Part shown: piece by piece, positions 36,170 through 46,530 of the stretch
Layout: the number at the start of each line of letters is the position of its first letter
How positions within the stretch are numbered: the stretch's first letter is position 1
Assembly: GCA_963932465.1 (NCBI GenBank)
Contig: OZ010800.1
Location: 99,405,307 to 99,469,306 of the forward strand
Origin: Maratus speciosus
Taxonomy: Eukaryota > Arthropoda > Arachnida > Araneae > Salticidae
Direction of reading: 5' to 3'
Length of the DNA: 64,000 nt
Notes under the pieces: model-generated
The model's database searches: none
What the model was told of the DNA's origin: nothing
The model's input: only the letters and a program-made list of their open reading frames with translations
Translations under genes and position numbers: made by a program

Positions 36170-38356
36170 TAGGGACTCTGGTCAAATCGTACCGCACGTT
36201 CATACACAACATACTCCAAAAACACGCTAATTCGGTCTGCTCAAAAACGATTACGGAAGATTGAAATATTATAAAACGACCATTGGTAATTATCTGTAAT
36301 CATGTTTACATTAATATCTATTTCACTGTTGGATTTTATGGCAGAATCCACTTCCGTTGAGACAGCTTTTGCAACTGGATCATTAAGGGATTAGTGACAC
36401 ATTTTAAAAAAATTTATTTATTGAGCTAAAATTTTGAAATTTTTTGTGATGATTAACCATATAATGTGTAAACATAATCACGTGATAAAACTTCTCATAA
36501 TTTTTTATAAAAAAATAAAATTAAAATTTTGTTAAAAAAGTGGTGTAGTTTAAAATCGTTATAACTCGAAATATTATTTGTAGAATTTCATTTTGTTTTC
36601 ATTTAAATAAACAGAAATATATAAGTTTTAATGTATTTAGTAAAACTATTGAAAAAGACATGATCCAAGTTTGAACCATTTATCTGTAACGGGTTTTGAT
36701 TTATAACAATTTAAATACGAGTAATGGTGAAAAAACCCATCGTGAAGGAAAACGCAATTTCACAAGAAGTCGTTTCCATGACAACTATAGCTTGAAATGT
36801 AGATTTTGAAAACAAACCAAAACGAACGTTTAACGAAGTTACGTTCAACTACAGTTTTGTTAAAAATACAGTGCGCTTCGTGGTAGTGGAATGTGTAACT
36901 AAGAGATCGCGATTTCATTTAAAGTAGGAAATCTAACAAGGCGATATGTTTGAAACTTTAAGATAGTTTATAAAACATAAGAAAAAGTGCATAAAAAATG
37001 GCGCGTGGAATTTTGGGCAGGTGGGCGGAATGGGAGGTCGAAATATTTATTTTCTTTACATTTCCGTTTCATACCGTTTCAGGTGCGGTTTTTTGACGGA
37101 GTCCTCAGATGCATGATAACTTAGTACATACAAATATAACAAAAGTTAACTTACCACTATTTCCGAACAATAATTCCAAAAAATATCTTAAATTCTTCCT
37201 GAAGACCGCCACCCTCTCTAGTAACATATCTACTGATAGGTTGTGTAAAGTAGTTTCGTTCAGATACGCTTTTGTTAAGAATAGAGTGCGCTACCTGGTG
37301 GTGGAATGTGGAACTAACATAACGCGACTTTGTTAAAATTAGGAAATCTAACAAGGCGATGTGTTTGAAAATTTAAGATAGTTTATAACACAAAAGATAT
37401 ATTGTAAAAAAGAATGGTGCGTGAAATTCCGGGGAAGGAGGGAGGGGAGCTAGATCTCTTTTTTAAAAAATAGCATTTCTGACGTTTTACGTGCCGTTGT
37501 TTGAGCGAGTCCTAAGATATATGCTACTTATTAAAAGTTACAGACATTATGTCTGCTTTGAAAAACACCTTTTTTTTTAAGAGTGGATAAAAACCTCAGG
37601 GTAAAATTTTAATAGGAGTTCAAATTTAAATCAAAATTTAAAAAAATACAGCATTTACAGATTTTAAACTTAAGCAACTTGGCCTATATTTGTACACTTA
37701 TTAAGAGTATGTAAATTAAGCAAAAATTGATTCAGAAATTTTTGTTCGAAAAAAAAAAGGCTTTTAAAAAGAAAAAAGATACGCTTTTTTTAATAGAGAA
37801 TGAACGCGAATTTATTAAAATGGAAAACGAACTAACCGATCGACATGAAACTTTCTCGTAAGTTATAACAGCCATTTGAGCACTGTTTCGTAGGGTAATA
37901 TTTGTATAGAACATATTGCACTCCCTGTCGGTGGAAAGTTGAACTAACCACTATTTTCGAATAGTAATTTAAGCAAATTTCTTATTTTTTTAAGTCAAAT
38001 CCTTATTTTAACGCAATGTTTATCGAAGCATCTAAATAGACCAGTTTTACATCTCCTGCAAAAAATTTGAAACGTTCGGACGGGTAGAAATATTTTTTAC
38101 AAAATAAAATGTCTGAAAATTTCCACGAAACCAGTAAAAACCTGAGTGTTTTCTCGCAGTTCCGCTCGCTTTCGGTACTCATAGACTCCAAAAATCGAAT
38201 TACGCAAAATAGCACGTACCTTTAATTTAATATTTTTCTTGCGATTTTTTATATTTAAAATATAAATTTAGACAAAATGGGATTAAAGGTATAAAATCAT
38301 ACAAATTTGAGGTTCATTTATCACGGGCCCGGGCAACGCCAGCCGGGACTGCTAGT
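36170..38356 (-). repeat. dispersed repeat with CCCGG-type head, copy 2, with tandem units
   Basis: On the minus strand it starts ACTAGCAGTCCCGGCTGGCG then TTGCCCGGGCCCGTGATAAA, related to the head at 18367. Inside, a degenerate ~410-bp unit repeats: AATCTAACAAGGCGAT with TGGTGGTGGAATGTGGAACT (or close variants) occurs near 36865-36950 and 37275-37360, and a weaker trace near 37915. No coding frame. The far boundary near 36170 is approximate. Confidence 0.5.
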
Positions 38357-38807
38357 ATAATGTAAAGTATTACTACATAGTAATTTCCAACAATAAATCA
38401 AAAGAAATTAATTTATATCTAATATAATGAAACGAAATGTTATAGCTAATTTTTCTGCAAAACAAATGTAAAAATTTACTATTAAAAAATAAAAATAAAG
38501 TAATTTACAAAGATTTATTTTTCGAATAGTTAAGTTAAAGTTAATACAAAATGATTCCTAATCTAAAACCACCTAATCTAAATTCAGAAGGGAAATCTGT
38601 ATTTATGTAAAGCAGCGGCACTAGTAAAAAAAATAACCTGTTTAAAAGAAAAATACGAAGAAAGAATTTTTGTCCTCATAAAAATTTAAAGCAACGCAAC
38701 ATGGAATTTTAATAGGCTAATTTGGCTGTATTGTAATTTGTTTTTTTTTTTTTTTTTCAAATGAAACAGGTTAGATTAAACAAACATTTTGAAGTTAAAA
38801 TATTAAA

Positions 38808-38846
<39 letters not shown>

Positions 38847-39517
38847 GTTCTTTTTTTTTTCTCAGAAATAAAGTAACATTTGGGATTAGAGACTTAACTT
38901 TTTATAAATATAACTGGTGCCTAATGAAAGTTTGGAATTATAATGTTATTTATAATTAAATAATTATTACTGTTTAATAATACTTATATAATATTGCATA
39001 TAAAATCCCCTTATAACAATGTCTACCTTGACATACTAAAGAAAATATTTACATATGACATAAGATTCACCCAACTAAAAATCCTCCTTTTGAAAATCTT
39101 AATTCTGTTTTTTTTTTCTGCCCATTTATGAATAAAAAATATGAAATTCTAGAAAAATCGTTAAAACTTGAAATCAGTATGCTGAAGTCTGTAGTTTTTT
39201 TTAGTTTTCTTTCTGAAAACGCTGTTGCTTAAAAAACAAAATTATATTACGTTTGAGATATTGCAGATAATAAATTTTATAGATATATACATTATTTTAG
39301 GCTATGCAAAACACTTTAAGGAAAAAAATATTAATCCAAGGGAAAACACTTAGTTTTATTTTGAGAACTTGGGTATTTAGTTTATATTTTCTAGAACTAA
39401 TTAAACATTTTTAATCAATCCATCCCTTTACAGAGCATAAAATGTAGGTTTATTTGTCTATTTTTTCTCATGTTTTATTTATATCGCCTTTTTACAATTA
39501 TTAAATAAAATCTATTA
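38357..39517. other. unassigned AT-rich DNA
   Basis: Contains a poly-T tract of about 32 at 38810-38841 and otherwise no recognised feature. Confidence 0.45.
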
Positions 39518-41110
39518 GGGGAGACCGGGGTTCGTTGTGCCAAGGGCAAGTTGTGCCATCGAGCTTCCTGACTGAGCCAATAGGTTGCAGCACCTGTCGC
39601 GTCATTTGAGTGAAGAGGATGATTGTCTCAGTGTGCTGCGTATGTTTTGAAGCAAAGCGTTGCATTGTTTTCGAGATAAAAATATTTATCTTGATTTCGA
39701 TCGTAAAAGTAAATTTTGCGATCTACGTTGGAATCGTCATTGCCACTAGCCATACAGAGGTATCTAAACTTCCCTAATATTATTTAAATGCTTATATTTT
39801 GCGCTGTTATGCTATGTATTTCATTTGTTAATCATGCCACCCCTTCGGAAACTAACGAATAAAGTTCAAAATGGCGTAGCGCGGAGCTAGTTGTGACGAA
39901 GTCTAAGAGGCACGTTGTGACAGTGTCACTTCTTACTCCAGCATAATTTTTAAGACTGCCTGTGTTCCTAGTGCATAAAAACGTACATCTAGGTTATTGA
40001 AAGGAACTGGAAAAGCAAGTATTGGAATGCTCTGAAGATGACGAAAATTGCGTATGTCTAGTTTGCTTGGAGCAATACAAAATTTCTAGACCCGGAGAAG
40101 ACTCGGTGCAATGCATGGTATGTAAAAGATGGGCACATGTCAAATGCACCAAAAATGAAAATTATTATAGGGGCTCTGAAGATGACGAAAATTGCTTATG
40201 TCTAGTTTGCTTGGAGCAATACAAAATTTCTAGACCCGGAAAAGACTGGGTGCAATGCATGGTATATAAAAGATGGGCGCATGTCAAATGTACCAAAAAT
40301 GAACCTTATTATAGGAGCTCTGAAGATGACGAAAATTGCATATGTCTAGTTTGCTTGGAGCAATACAAAATTTCTAGACCCGGAGAAGACTGGGTGCAAT
40401 GCATGGTATGTAAAAGATGGGCGCATGTCATATGTACCAAAAATGAACTTTATTATATTTGTATTAACTGCCAATCAGACTCTGAAACAAGCAATGACAA
40501 TGAGAGATTAAAAATATAGGATATAGGCCTGCACGTTGTAGTAGGCCCGGAGTCAAAAATCAATATGGTCAAAGATTAGTGTTGGCTTACTCTTTATTTC
40601 TTTCCTGATTAAGACAGTTTTTTTACTTTTTATTGCTAAGTGTCTCTAAAAGTATCTTTATAAAGGACTAAGTGTTTACAAGTGTTAACAATTTAACTAT
40701 TTTATTTTCATTTGATTTACAATATTATTAAAACATGAAAGTGTTTTATTGTATTAAATACGTTAGAAATGAATAAATTTCTCATTCTTGATTTAACATA
40801 TCCTATTTAATCGCCTTTCTTACATAATTTGTATATGTTGCAATGTACTTGTATGTGTCATTTATGTGTCACAATGTGCCCCAAGCATGTCACAACTTGC
40901 CCCGTAGCGGGGGTTAGTAGTGACTAATTTCGAGGTTACGCAGAAATCTTTTTGTGTTATGAAAAACGTTAATAATGTTAATAGTAGTTTTATAAATATA
41001 TTACGCAATATTTACTCTAATGCTATGATACATTAAATGTTTCGATTCAGTTCAAATCTTAGGGCTATATCAAAAATGACGAAAATGTCACTACTAGCCC
41101 CGGTCTCCCC
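39518..41110 (+). mobile_element. TIR element carrying a triplicated zinc finger (element P4)
   Basis: Ends GGGGAGACCGGGG and the inverse CCCCGGTCTCCCC are perfect, bounded by TA at 39516-39517 and 41111-41112. Variants of GTTGTGCC/GTTGTGAC and their reverse complements recur near both ends (39533-39557, 39890-39925, 40868-40905), as binding-site arrays do. The only coding part is the zinc-finger frame. The size and layout match the other zinc-finger-tail elements, so it is read as an internally deleted pogo-type transposon. Confidence 0.75.
40001..40519 (+). CDS. open frame with three tandem PHD-like zinc fingers
   Basis: The frame is open from 40001 (after a stop at 39998) to a stop at 40517-40519, but has no AUG before the fingers, so it is probably the 3' part of a former transposase or an exon. 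It consists of three nearly identical 48-codon units starting at 40029, 40173 and 40317, exactly 144 bp apart. Each has C-x-C-x2-C-x15-C-x2-C-x4-H-x2-C (unit 2 has Tyr for one cysteine, MVYK for MVCK). Only the third ends in the closing YICINC pair, so only it is a complete C4HC3 finger. PHD-type fingers bind zinc and often proteins or chromatin. Similar tails are known on some arthropod pogo/DDE_1 transposases. The acidic SEDDEN linker is repeated as well. The high identity of the units means the triplication is recent. Whether it is expressed is unknown. Confidence 0.6.
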   Translation, partial: KELEKQVLECSEDDENCVCLVCLEQYKISRPGEDSVQCMVCKRWAHVKCTKNENYYRGSEDDENCLCLVCLEQYKISRPGKDWVQCMVYKRWAHVKCTKNEPYYRSSEDDENCICLVCLEQYKISRPGEDWVQCMVCKRWAHVICTKNELYYICINCQSDSETSNDNERLKI

Positions 41111-41251
41111 TATATCAGTTATTTTTCTTTTTATTAGTAGCTTAATTATTCTTTTAAATGAAAGAAATATCCTTTTAACACTGTTTTTAAAAATGTATAA
41201 TAAGCATGTTTAGTAGTGTACTGCAGATGGGCTAAATAATAAATATATAAA

Positions 41252-42375
41252 CGGTCAGGTGCGAGTATTATTCGCACTCAGAGGTTTCCGTACAATAAAT
41301 ATATGGATTATCAACTGTATTATAAAAAAAAATTGCTTATGAAATAATAAAAGTTTGTAAAAAAACTGTAGAACGTAGGGTTGGGTATATCTGTATATAC
41401 TAGAAAAGTATGAATGAGTATACCATAAAAGCTAAAAGAGATATGTAGCCTAATAACACCAAATACTTATATTATATATAACTCTTTAATTTAATCTTAT
41501 CGTAATCTGACACGGGACTCATATTGAGATTCCCGCTCAATGCAAACGAGTCGCGAAATCCATAACATTTATATGATTAACTTTAATTAAATTAGTCTCT
41601 TTTTTAGGTATTTGACGATCATTGCTGTTATACTGCTTCTGGGCATAATATTACACAAATATATCATTAAAAGTTGTTATCTAGGCATTAAAAACCGATT
41701 TTACATAGAGTACGCCGCCCCGGTCATTATGTATGTCCAAACCGTCCGTGCCTTTAAGGGTTATTATCTCGCCTAATTACGGAATTTTTTTTTAAATCAT
41801 TTTCAACAATGATTTTATACTTCTGCTACGATAGGTACCTATAGCCCTCCTCAACACATTTGCTGAAGGCTCACATATCGAAATTTGCGTTTAACGGAAA
41901 AATGCGCATTTTTCAAAAACTATGTGACTTAGGGTGATCGCTATATTTTTCCTGCAAGGTTTATATTATCGTCTACTAACACTAATTTTTTTCATAATTT
42001 TAGTTTCAGTTGATTCAGAAATAGATGGGGAAGCGACATATTTTTGTGCTACGTTTTAGACGATATCTCTGAAAAAATAATACCTAAAATTAAAAGAAAT
42101 GTATTTTTTAGTTTAGCGATACAAAAACATTCACACGGTACACAAAGAAGAGTTTTTTTAAGTAAATTAATTAGACCTTCTACGAATTTCCCAAATATAT
42201 TTGTGAATGTTTATAATCTGTAAAATTATGGGTCAATAGTCGTTATTACTTCCCCCAATTTGAAGTTTCCACGTTCCATAGTTTACAAGTAAAATGGCTG
42301 TCACAGACAGACACAGGAGGGACCTTATAATGGATCCATTTTTACTTTATAATTAAGGAACTCTAAAAACAGGAA
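41252..42375 (+). repeat. dispersed repeat, family R5, copy 1
   Basis: Shares long blocks with 48931-50795: GGTTTCCGTACAATAAATAT, CTCAATGCAAACGAGTCG, TATATGATTAA and GACAGACACAGG. It ends with CTTATAATGGATCC, TTTTTACTTTATAATTAAGG and AACTCTAAAAAC, a degraded form of the widespread arthropod tail in which a GACAGACAG tract is followed by a sequence ending in AACCCTAAAAA. Non-coding. Confidence 0.6.
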
Positions 42376-43934
42376 CAGTTAAAACAATTGCTTTTTATAT
42401 TGAATAAAAGAAGATAGACTTATATATTTGAACACGGGAATAATATTTCATTATCTAAATATGATAATTTTTCGTTTAATGTTTATTACCCGAAATTTTA
42501 AATTTAGAATTTTAATAGTGTTTTTGGAATTTTTAATTTTTTATATGGTATGTAATGTCCCATTAACTTGGGAAGTTTATTTTTAGTAAAGTAAGTAAAA
42601 TATTTAAGCATTTGTAACTCTATGCTTTTAAATTGTCCTGCATTTTCATATTGTTTCAGAAATTTTGAATGAATGTTATGGCAATAAAATCTTTGTAACA
42701 TAAATTTCGACTAGAGTTTTTCAGTACCTTTAACCGGTTTTAAAGATCCAAAAATCATTTAAATATTTTTTAATAAAATTAAAAACATTTATTTTAGAAT
42801 ACATTTTTCTTAATTAATAATATTCTTTTAACCTTATAGCTTATTCTTTAAAGTGGTGATTAGATTAGAACATTTCCAGTGGCTTATTTTTGTTGAATAT
42901 ATGTTGTAGACAACATCTACTGCTTTCAGCATCGTTTCATCAATATAATTTTTATATCTTCAACTATCTGCAAAATATTTATATATAATAACATTGCTAG
43001 AAGAGCACTAGTACAAAAGAATAAAAACATATACTAGTACATCTTCTAAATTCTCTTTAAAAGTTTCATTTTATCTTTTTATTTTCTGAAAAAAAAACAG
43101 TAAATAAACTAAATTTGTATGATTTGCCCCGAGACAATCTCACACTAAATGACATTCAAAATGTCGCATGTGGATAAAATCAAAGTGAAATATAAAATAT
43201 CAAACAAATATGTGTAAATCTCACTAATTTGAAAGGAAACAATTTTTAGAAAAAAAAAACAAAAAACATGTAATTACCCCTTAACAGCATAAAGTATAAA
43301 TAAATTTTCCAGTATGTCAAATAGTAAAATCAATCAGGAATACAAAAAAAAAAAAAAAAAAAAAAAAACCATCCGTAATTATGCCAAACTCATTTTATAA
43401 ATGTTGAATTAAATTGTTTAAGCTACTGTGGCAGTCTATAATAATTTTATATAATTTATTTTCTTTGTTATAATAACAAATTTTATATATTACACGTTTA
43501 ACATTATTCGCAAGATGTGACAAAGACACATCAGTTACTGAATAATAAAAAATTGAAATCTATTATATTAATTATGCGTTTTCATTAATAAATTTTTATT
43601 CATTTCGGTATTTAAATTTGTTTTCCTAACCGAGAAATCTAATACTGGTTGTAGTATTTAAAAATAAATGCAATATTATCTTTAAAAAATATTCGAAAAA
43701 AGTGACAGGAAATGGAGAACCGTTCGCCGAATGTTAGAGACATAATTTCCTTAGAAACACAAATAGATTTCCGAGATAAGCGTAATATTAAATCAGTTTT
43801 CCACAATAAGAAACTCAATTCACACGGCGATAAAGAGTGGTGTAAATAGAAATATAGAACCGATTACTTTCATTTGTGATTTAAAACATAAAATGAATGT
43901 ATAAATGATATACGAATAAATAACAAACAATGAT
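42376..43934. other. unassigned AT-rich DNA
   Basis: A poly-A tract of about 25 lies at 43344-43368. No gene or repeat family was recognised. Confidence 0.45.
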
Positions 43935-43989
43935 AATTAAAAAGCAGAAAAACCAACGTTTAAAATTCACAAATAATATATGAAAAGCA

Positions 43990-44034
43990 GCAAACAGCTG
44001 TTTCGAATCTACTAGCGAGATTCTTCTTCAGTGC
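43990..44034 (-). ncRNA. type I hammerhead ribozyme, PLE1
   Basis: On the minus strand: GCA (helix I), CTGAAGA core, GAATCT paired with AGATTC (helix II, perfect 6 bp, 7-nt loop), GAA, then the self-complementary ACAGCTGT as helix III, T at the cleavage position, and TGC closing helix I. All conserved core nucleotides (CUGANGA, GAA, A-U pair, UH) are present. The loopless palindromic helix III suggests it acts as a dimer, as reported for PLE hammerheads. Expected role: self-cleavage of element transcripts. Confidence 0.8.
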
Positions 44035-44223
44035 AAAAGGAACAGCGTGCTAGAAAAAACAAGGCAGAGCAAAATCATAGACAGAGACGCGCTGGCTTTT
44101 ATACCCTATGCGGGTGGCGAAGGCGCCGAAACAACCAATGAGAGAGAAGCAGTGGAAACGACTGGGTGAACAAGTAGCGACATCTACCGGAGAAGTAGAG
44201 AAAAGAAACCAAAAAAAGGGGAA

Positions 44224-46527
44224 TTAAATTAACGCTTTCCAAATACTTGGAAAATCTGGAATACTAGATAAGTCATTGACTAAAGAGTGAGAATTTTTAA
44301 TGATATGGTAAGCTTCCCAAAAATCAAGATCAAGGTTAGAAGAACATTTTTGGATAATGATGGCTGAGGAAAAATCGAACCTATGTTGAGAAGACCAAGA
44401 ATGTTGAGCAATAGAAGAACGTTTGAGCTCCTGATTTTTAACATAACCTTCATGCTCTTTTAAACGAAATCTAAGAGCACGTTTAGTCTGACCAATATAA
44501 GAAAGACCACACTGACAAGAGATCTGGTAAATGCCCCAATTATCTAGGCGATCAACGGGGTGTTTGAGATTTGAAAAAGGGATTTTATTAACAGGAGAAA
44601 AAATAACTTTAAAATCAAACCTTCTTAGGATTTTAGCAACTTGCTGACTGATTTTAGGAAAAAATGGTAATACAACTGAAGTATTAGAGTTGGAATTAGA
44701 ATGCTTTTCAGAATGGTCGGAATTCGTCAATTTCTTATAAATAGAATCGATAATATTAGAGGAATAACCACGATCGACAGCAATAGCTTTGAGGTAATTA
44801 AGTTCAGCACTAAGTAACTGAGGAGTGGAACAAATATTAGTAGCCCGAAAAACAAAAGTATTGAAAGCAGCGAATTTCTGGTTAGGGGGATGAGAAGAAT
44901 ACCTGTGAGGTGGGAGACTGACAGCAAAAGGTTTACGAAAGACGGTAGTCTGAAAGCCATTTTCACAACGAATAACAAGGACATCCAGAAAAGAAAGACA
45001 GTTATTGGTCTCAATTTCAGAGGTAAATTGAATGCAGGGATCAATGGAATTCATAATAGAGAGAATATGATTAATATCCGAATTCATTTCAATCAGGACA
45101 TAAACATCATCAACATAACGAACATAGAACGGAAATTTTAAGATTTCAAAAAGCTTGACCTCAAAATAGTGCATATAAATATCGCATAAAATTGGACTAA
45201 GAGGATTACCCATAGCCAAACCGTCAATCATACGGAAGAAATTACCATTGAAAACAAAAGTATTTTGCGACAAGCAAGCGCGAGTGAGAAGTATAAGTTC
45301 CTCGATTTCAAAATAAGAGAAATGGAATTCACAAAGCCATTTCATGAGGCAATCTAAAGCCCCCTCAACCGGAACGTTTGTAAATAATGATTTAACATCA
45401 AAAGAAACCATCATGTGACCCTGCGGCTTAAAATTATGAAGTTTTTTAACAAAATCAAAAGAATTCTTAACAGTGAAACAGTTACTGCTCAAAAGTGGGG
45501 AAAAAACAGAAACTAAATATTTGGCAAGCTTATAAGAAGCTGTACCGATACTAGAGACAATAGGTCTAAAAGGAATGTCAGGTTTATGGACCTTAGGTAA
45601 AGCATAAAACCTGGCACAATGCGCAATAGACGGAATAAGGGACTTCTTAAAATTAGCAGGAATAATGGAAGAAGACTTACTGGCAGACTTAATAGAGTTA
45701 ATTTCACTAGTGGAAGGGTCTTTGCGGATATCCACATACGGACCATCATTAATTAATTTATGGGTTTTTTCCAAATACGTAGATTTGTCGAGAAGAACAA
45801 TCTGACCACCTTTGTCGGCCTTAGTAATAATTAAGTTTGGATCAGAACGCAAATTTTTCAGACATTGTTTAACAGGATGTTTAAGATTGGGTTTATAAAC
45901 ATTAGAATTGAAATCAACAGTATTGGCAATGAGATGCCTAATAGACTCTTTTTGAGAAGAAGATAGAGCGCTATGCTTAAAGGCTCTTTCAATAGGAGCA
46001 ATAAGATTAGGTAAAGAAGGAATAGCAGAGACAGAAAAATTGTTATTCAATTTGAGAGCATCGAGCTGATTGTTACTTAATGGAACACTAGAAAGATTGA
46101 CAACAGCGTTTTGGTTAACAAGAGGCAAATTACTGCAGTTATTAGCGACAGAACTTTCACAAAGCGCATTAAATTTCTTCTTTAAAACCGAACAATGAAC
46201 AGAAGAAGCTGTGAGAACTCTGCTCCATGACCTTCTGTCAATGGACTGAAAATCAGGAGTAGAATTAGCGAGGCCGATATGTAAAGAATATAACTCGCGC
46301 TCTATATGAGCAATTTTGTGGCGAGTCTCTTGAATCAAAGCTCTTAAAAGAGCTAATTTAGAACGAAATAAGACCTTCTCAATCCTATTTGAAGAAAATA
46401 AATTACAACGAATGGAAATGAATTTAGGAATAACCTTCTTACGCCTACAATCAAGTAGGAAATGTAAGTGTTCCAAAAATCTGTACTTTTTTAATCGTAA
46501 ATTACAAAACCTATTGATTTGAGACAT
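44224..46527 (-). CDS. Penelope-like reverse transcriptase with GIY-YIG endonuclease, intact
   Basis: The 767-residue protein is uninterrupted. The start at 46527 (MSQINRF) is chosen because it lines up with the PLE2 start (MSDCNRF); the open frame runs 56 codons further upstream but has no counterpart in PLE2. Features, in residues from this start: N-terminal KADKGG block about 236-241, LPKVHK about 310-315, RT motif A in VSFDVKSLFTNVP about 374-386 (Asp 377), motif B DGLAMGNPLSP about 435-445, catalytic YVDD about 471-474, then the endonuclease with GIY 665-667, YIG 677-679, an Arg-rich RLKEH stretch and a Glu in DFWEAYHI about 738. The family copies RNA into DNA at a nick made by its own nuclease. 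All catalytic residues appear present, so the protein could be active; whether the truncated-looking element can be transcribed is unknown. Confidence 0.9.
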   Translation of the reverse strand: MSQINRFCNLRLKKYRFLEHLHFLLDCRRKKVIPKFISIRCNLFSSNRIEKVLFRSKLALLRALIQETRHKIAHIERELYSLHIGLANSTPDFQSIDRRSWSRVLTASSVHCSVLKKKFNALCESSVANNCSNLPLVNQNAVVNLSSVPLSNNQLDALKLNNNFSVSAIPSLPNLIAPIERAFKHSALSSSQKESIRHLIANTVDFNSNVYKPNLKHPVKQCLKNLRSDPNLIITKADKGGQIVLLDKSTYLEKTHKLINDGPYVDIRKDPSTSEINSIKSASKSSSIIPANFKKSLIPSIAHCARFYALPKVHKPDIPFRPIVSSIGTASYKLAKYLVSVFSPLLSSNCFTVKNSFDFVKKLHNFKPQGHMMVSFDVKSLFTNVPVEGALDCLMKWLCEFHFSYFEIEELILLTRACLSQNTFVFNGNFFRMIDGLAMGNPLSPILCDIYMHYFEVKLFEILKFPFYVRYVDDVYVLIEMNSDINHILSIMNSIDPCIQFTSEIETNNCLSFLDVLVIRCENGFQTTVFRKPFAVSLPPHRYSSHPPNQKFAAFNTFVFRATNICSTPQLLSAELNYLKAIAVDRGYSSNIIDSIYKKLTNSDHSEKHSNSNSNTSVVLPFFPKISQQVAKILRRFDFKVIFSPVNKIPFSNLKHPVDRLDNWGIYQISCQCGLSYIGQTKRALRFRLKEHEGYVKNQELKRSSIAQHSWSSQHRFDFSSAIIIQKCSSNLDLDFWEAYHIIKNSHSLVNDLSSIPDFPSIWKALI

Positions 46528-46530
46528 TGC

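Larger units (their letters stand above)
43935..46530 (-). mobile_element. Penelope-like element PLE1
   Basis: The minus strand carries a full-length RT/GIY-YIG frame followed by a ~290-bp 3' region with a hammerhead ribozyme. The 3' end aligns with the PLE2 terminal repeat (CAACGTTTAAAATTCACAAA against CAACGTATAAAGGCACAAA). No matching terminal repeat or second ribozyme was seen upstream of the start codon, so the copy is either 5'-truncated there or has a short leader. The 3' boundary near 43935 is approximate. Confidence 0.8.
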
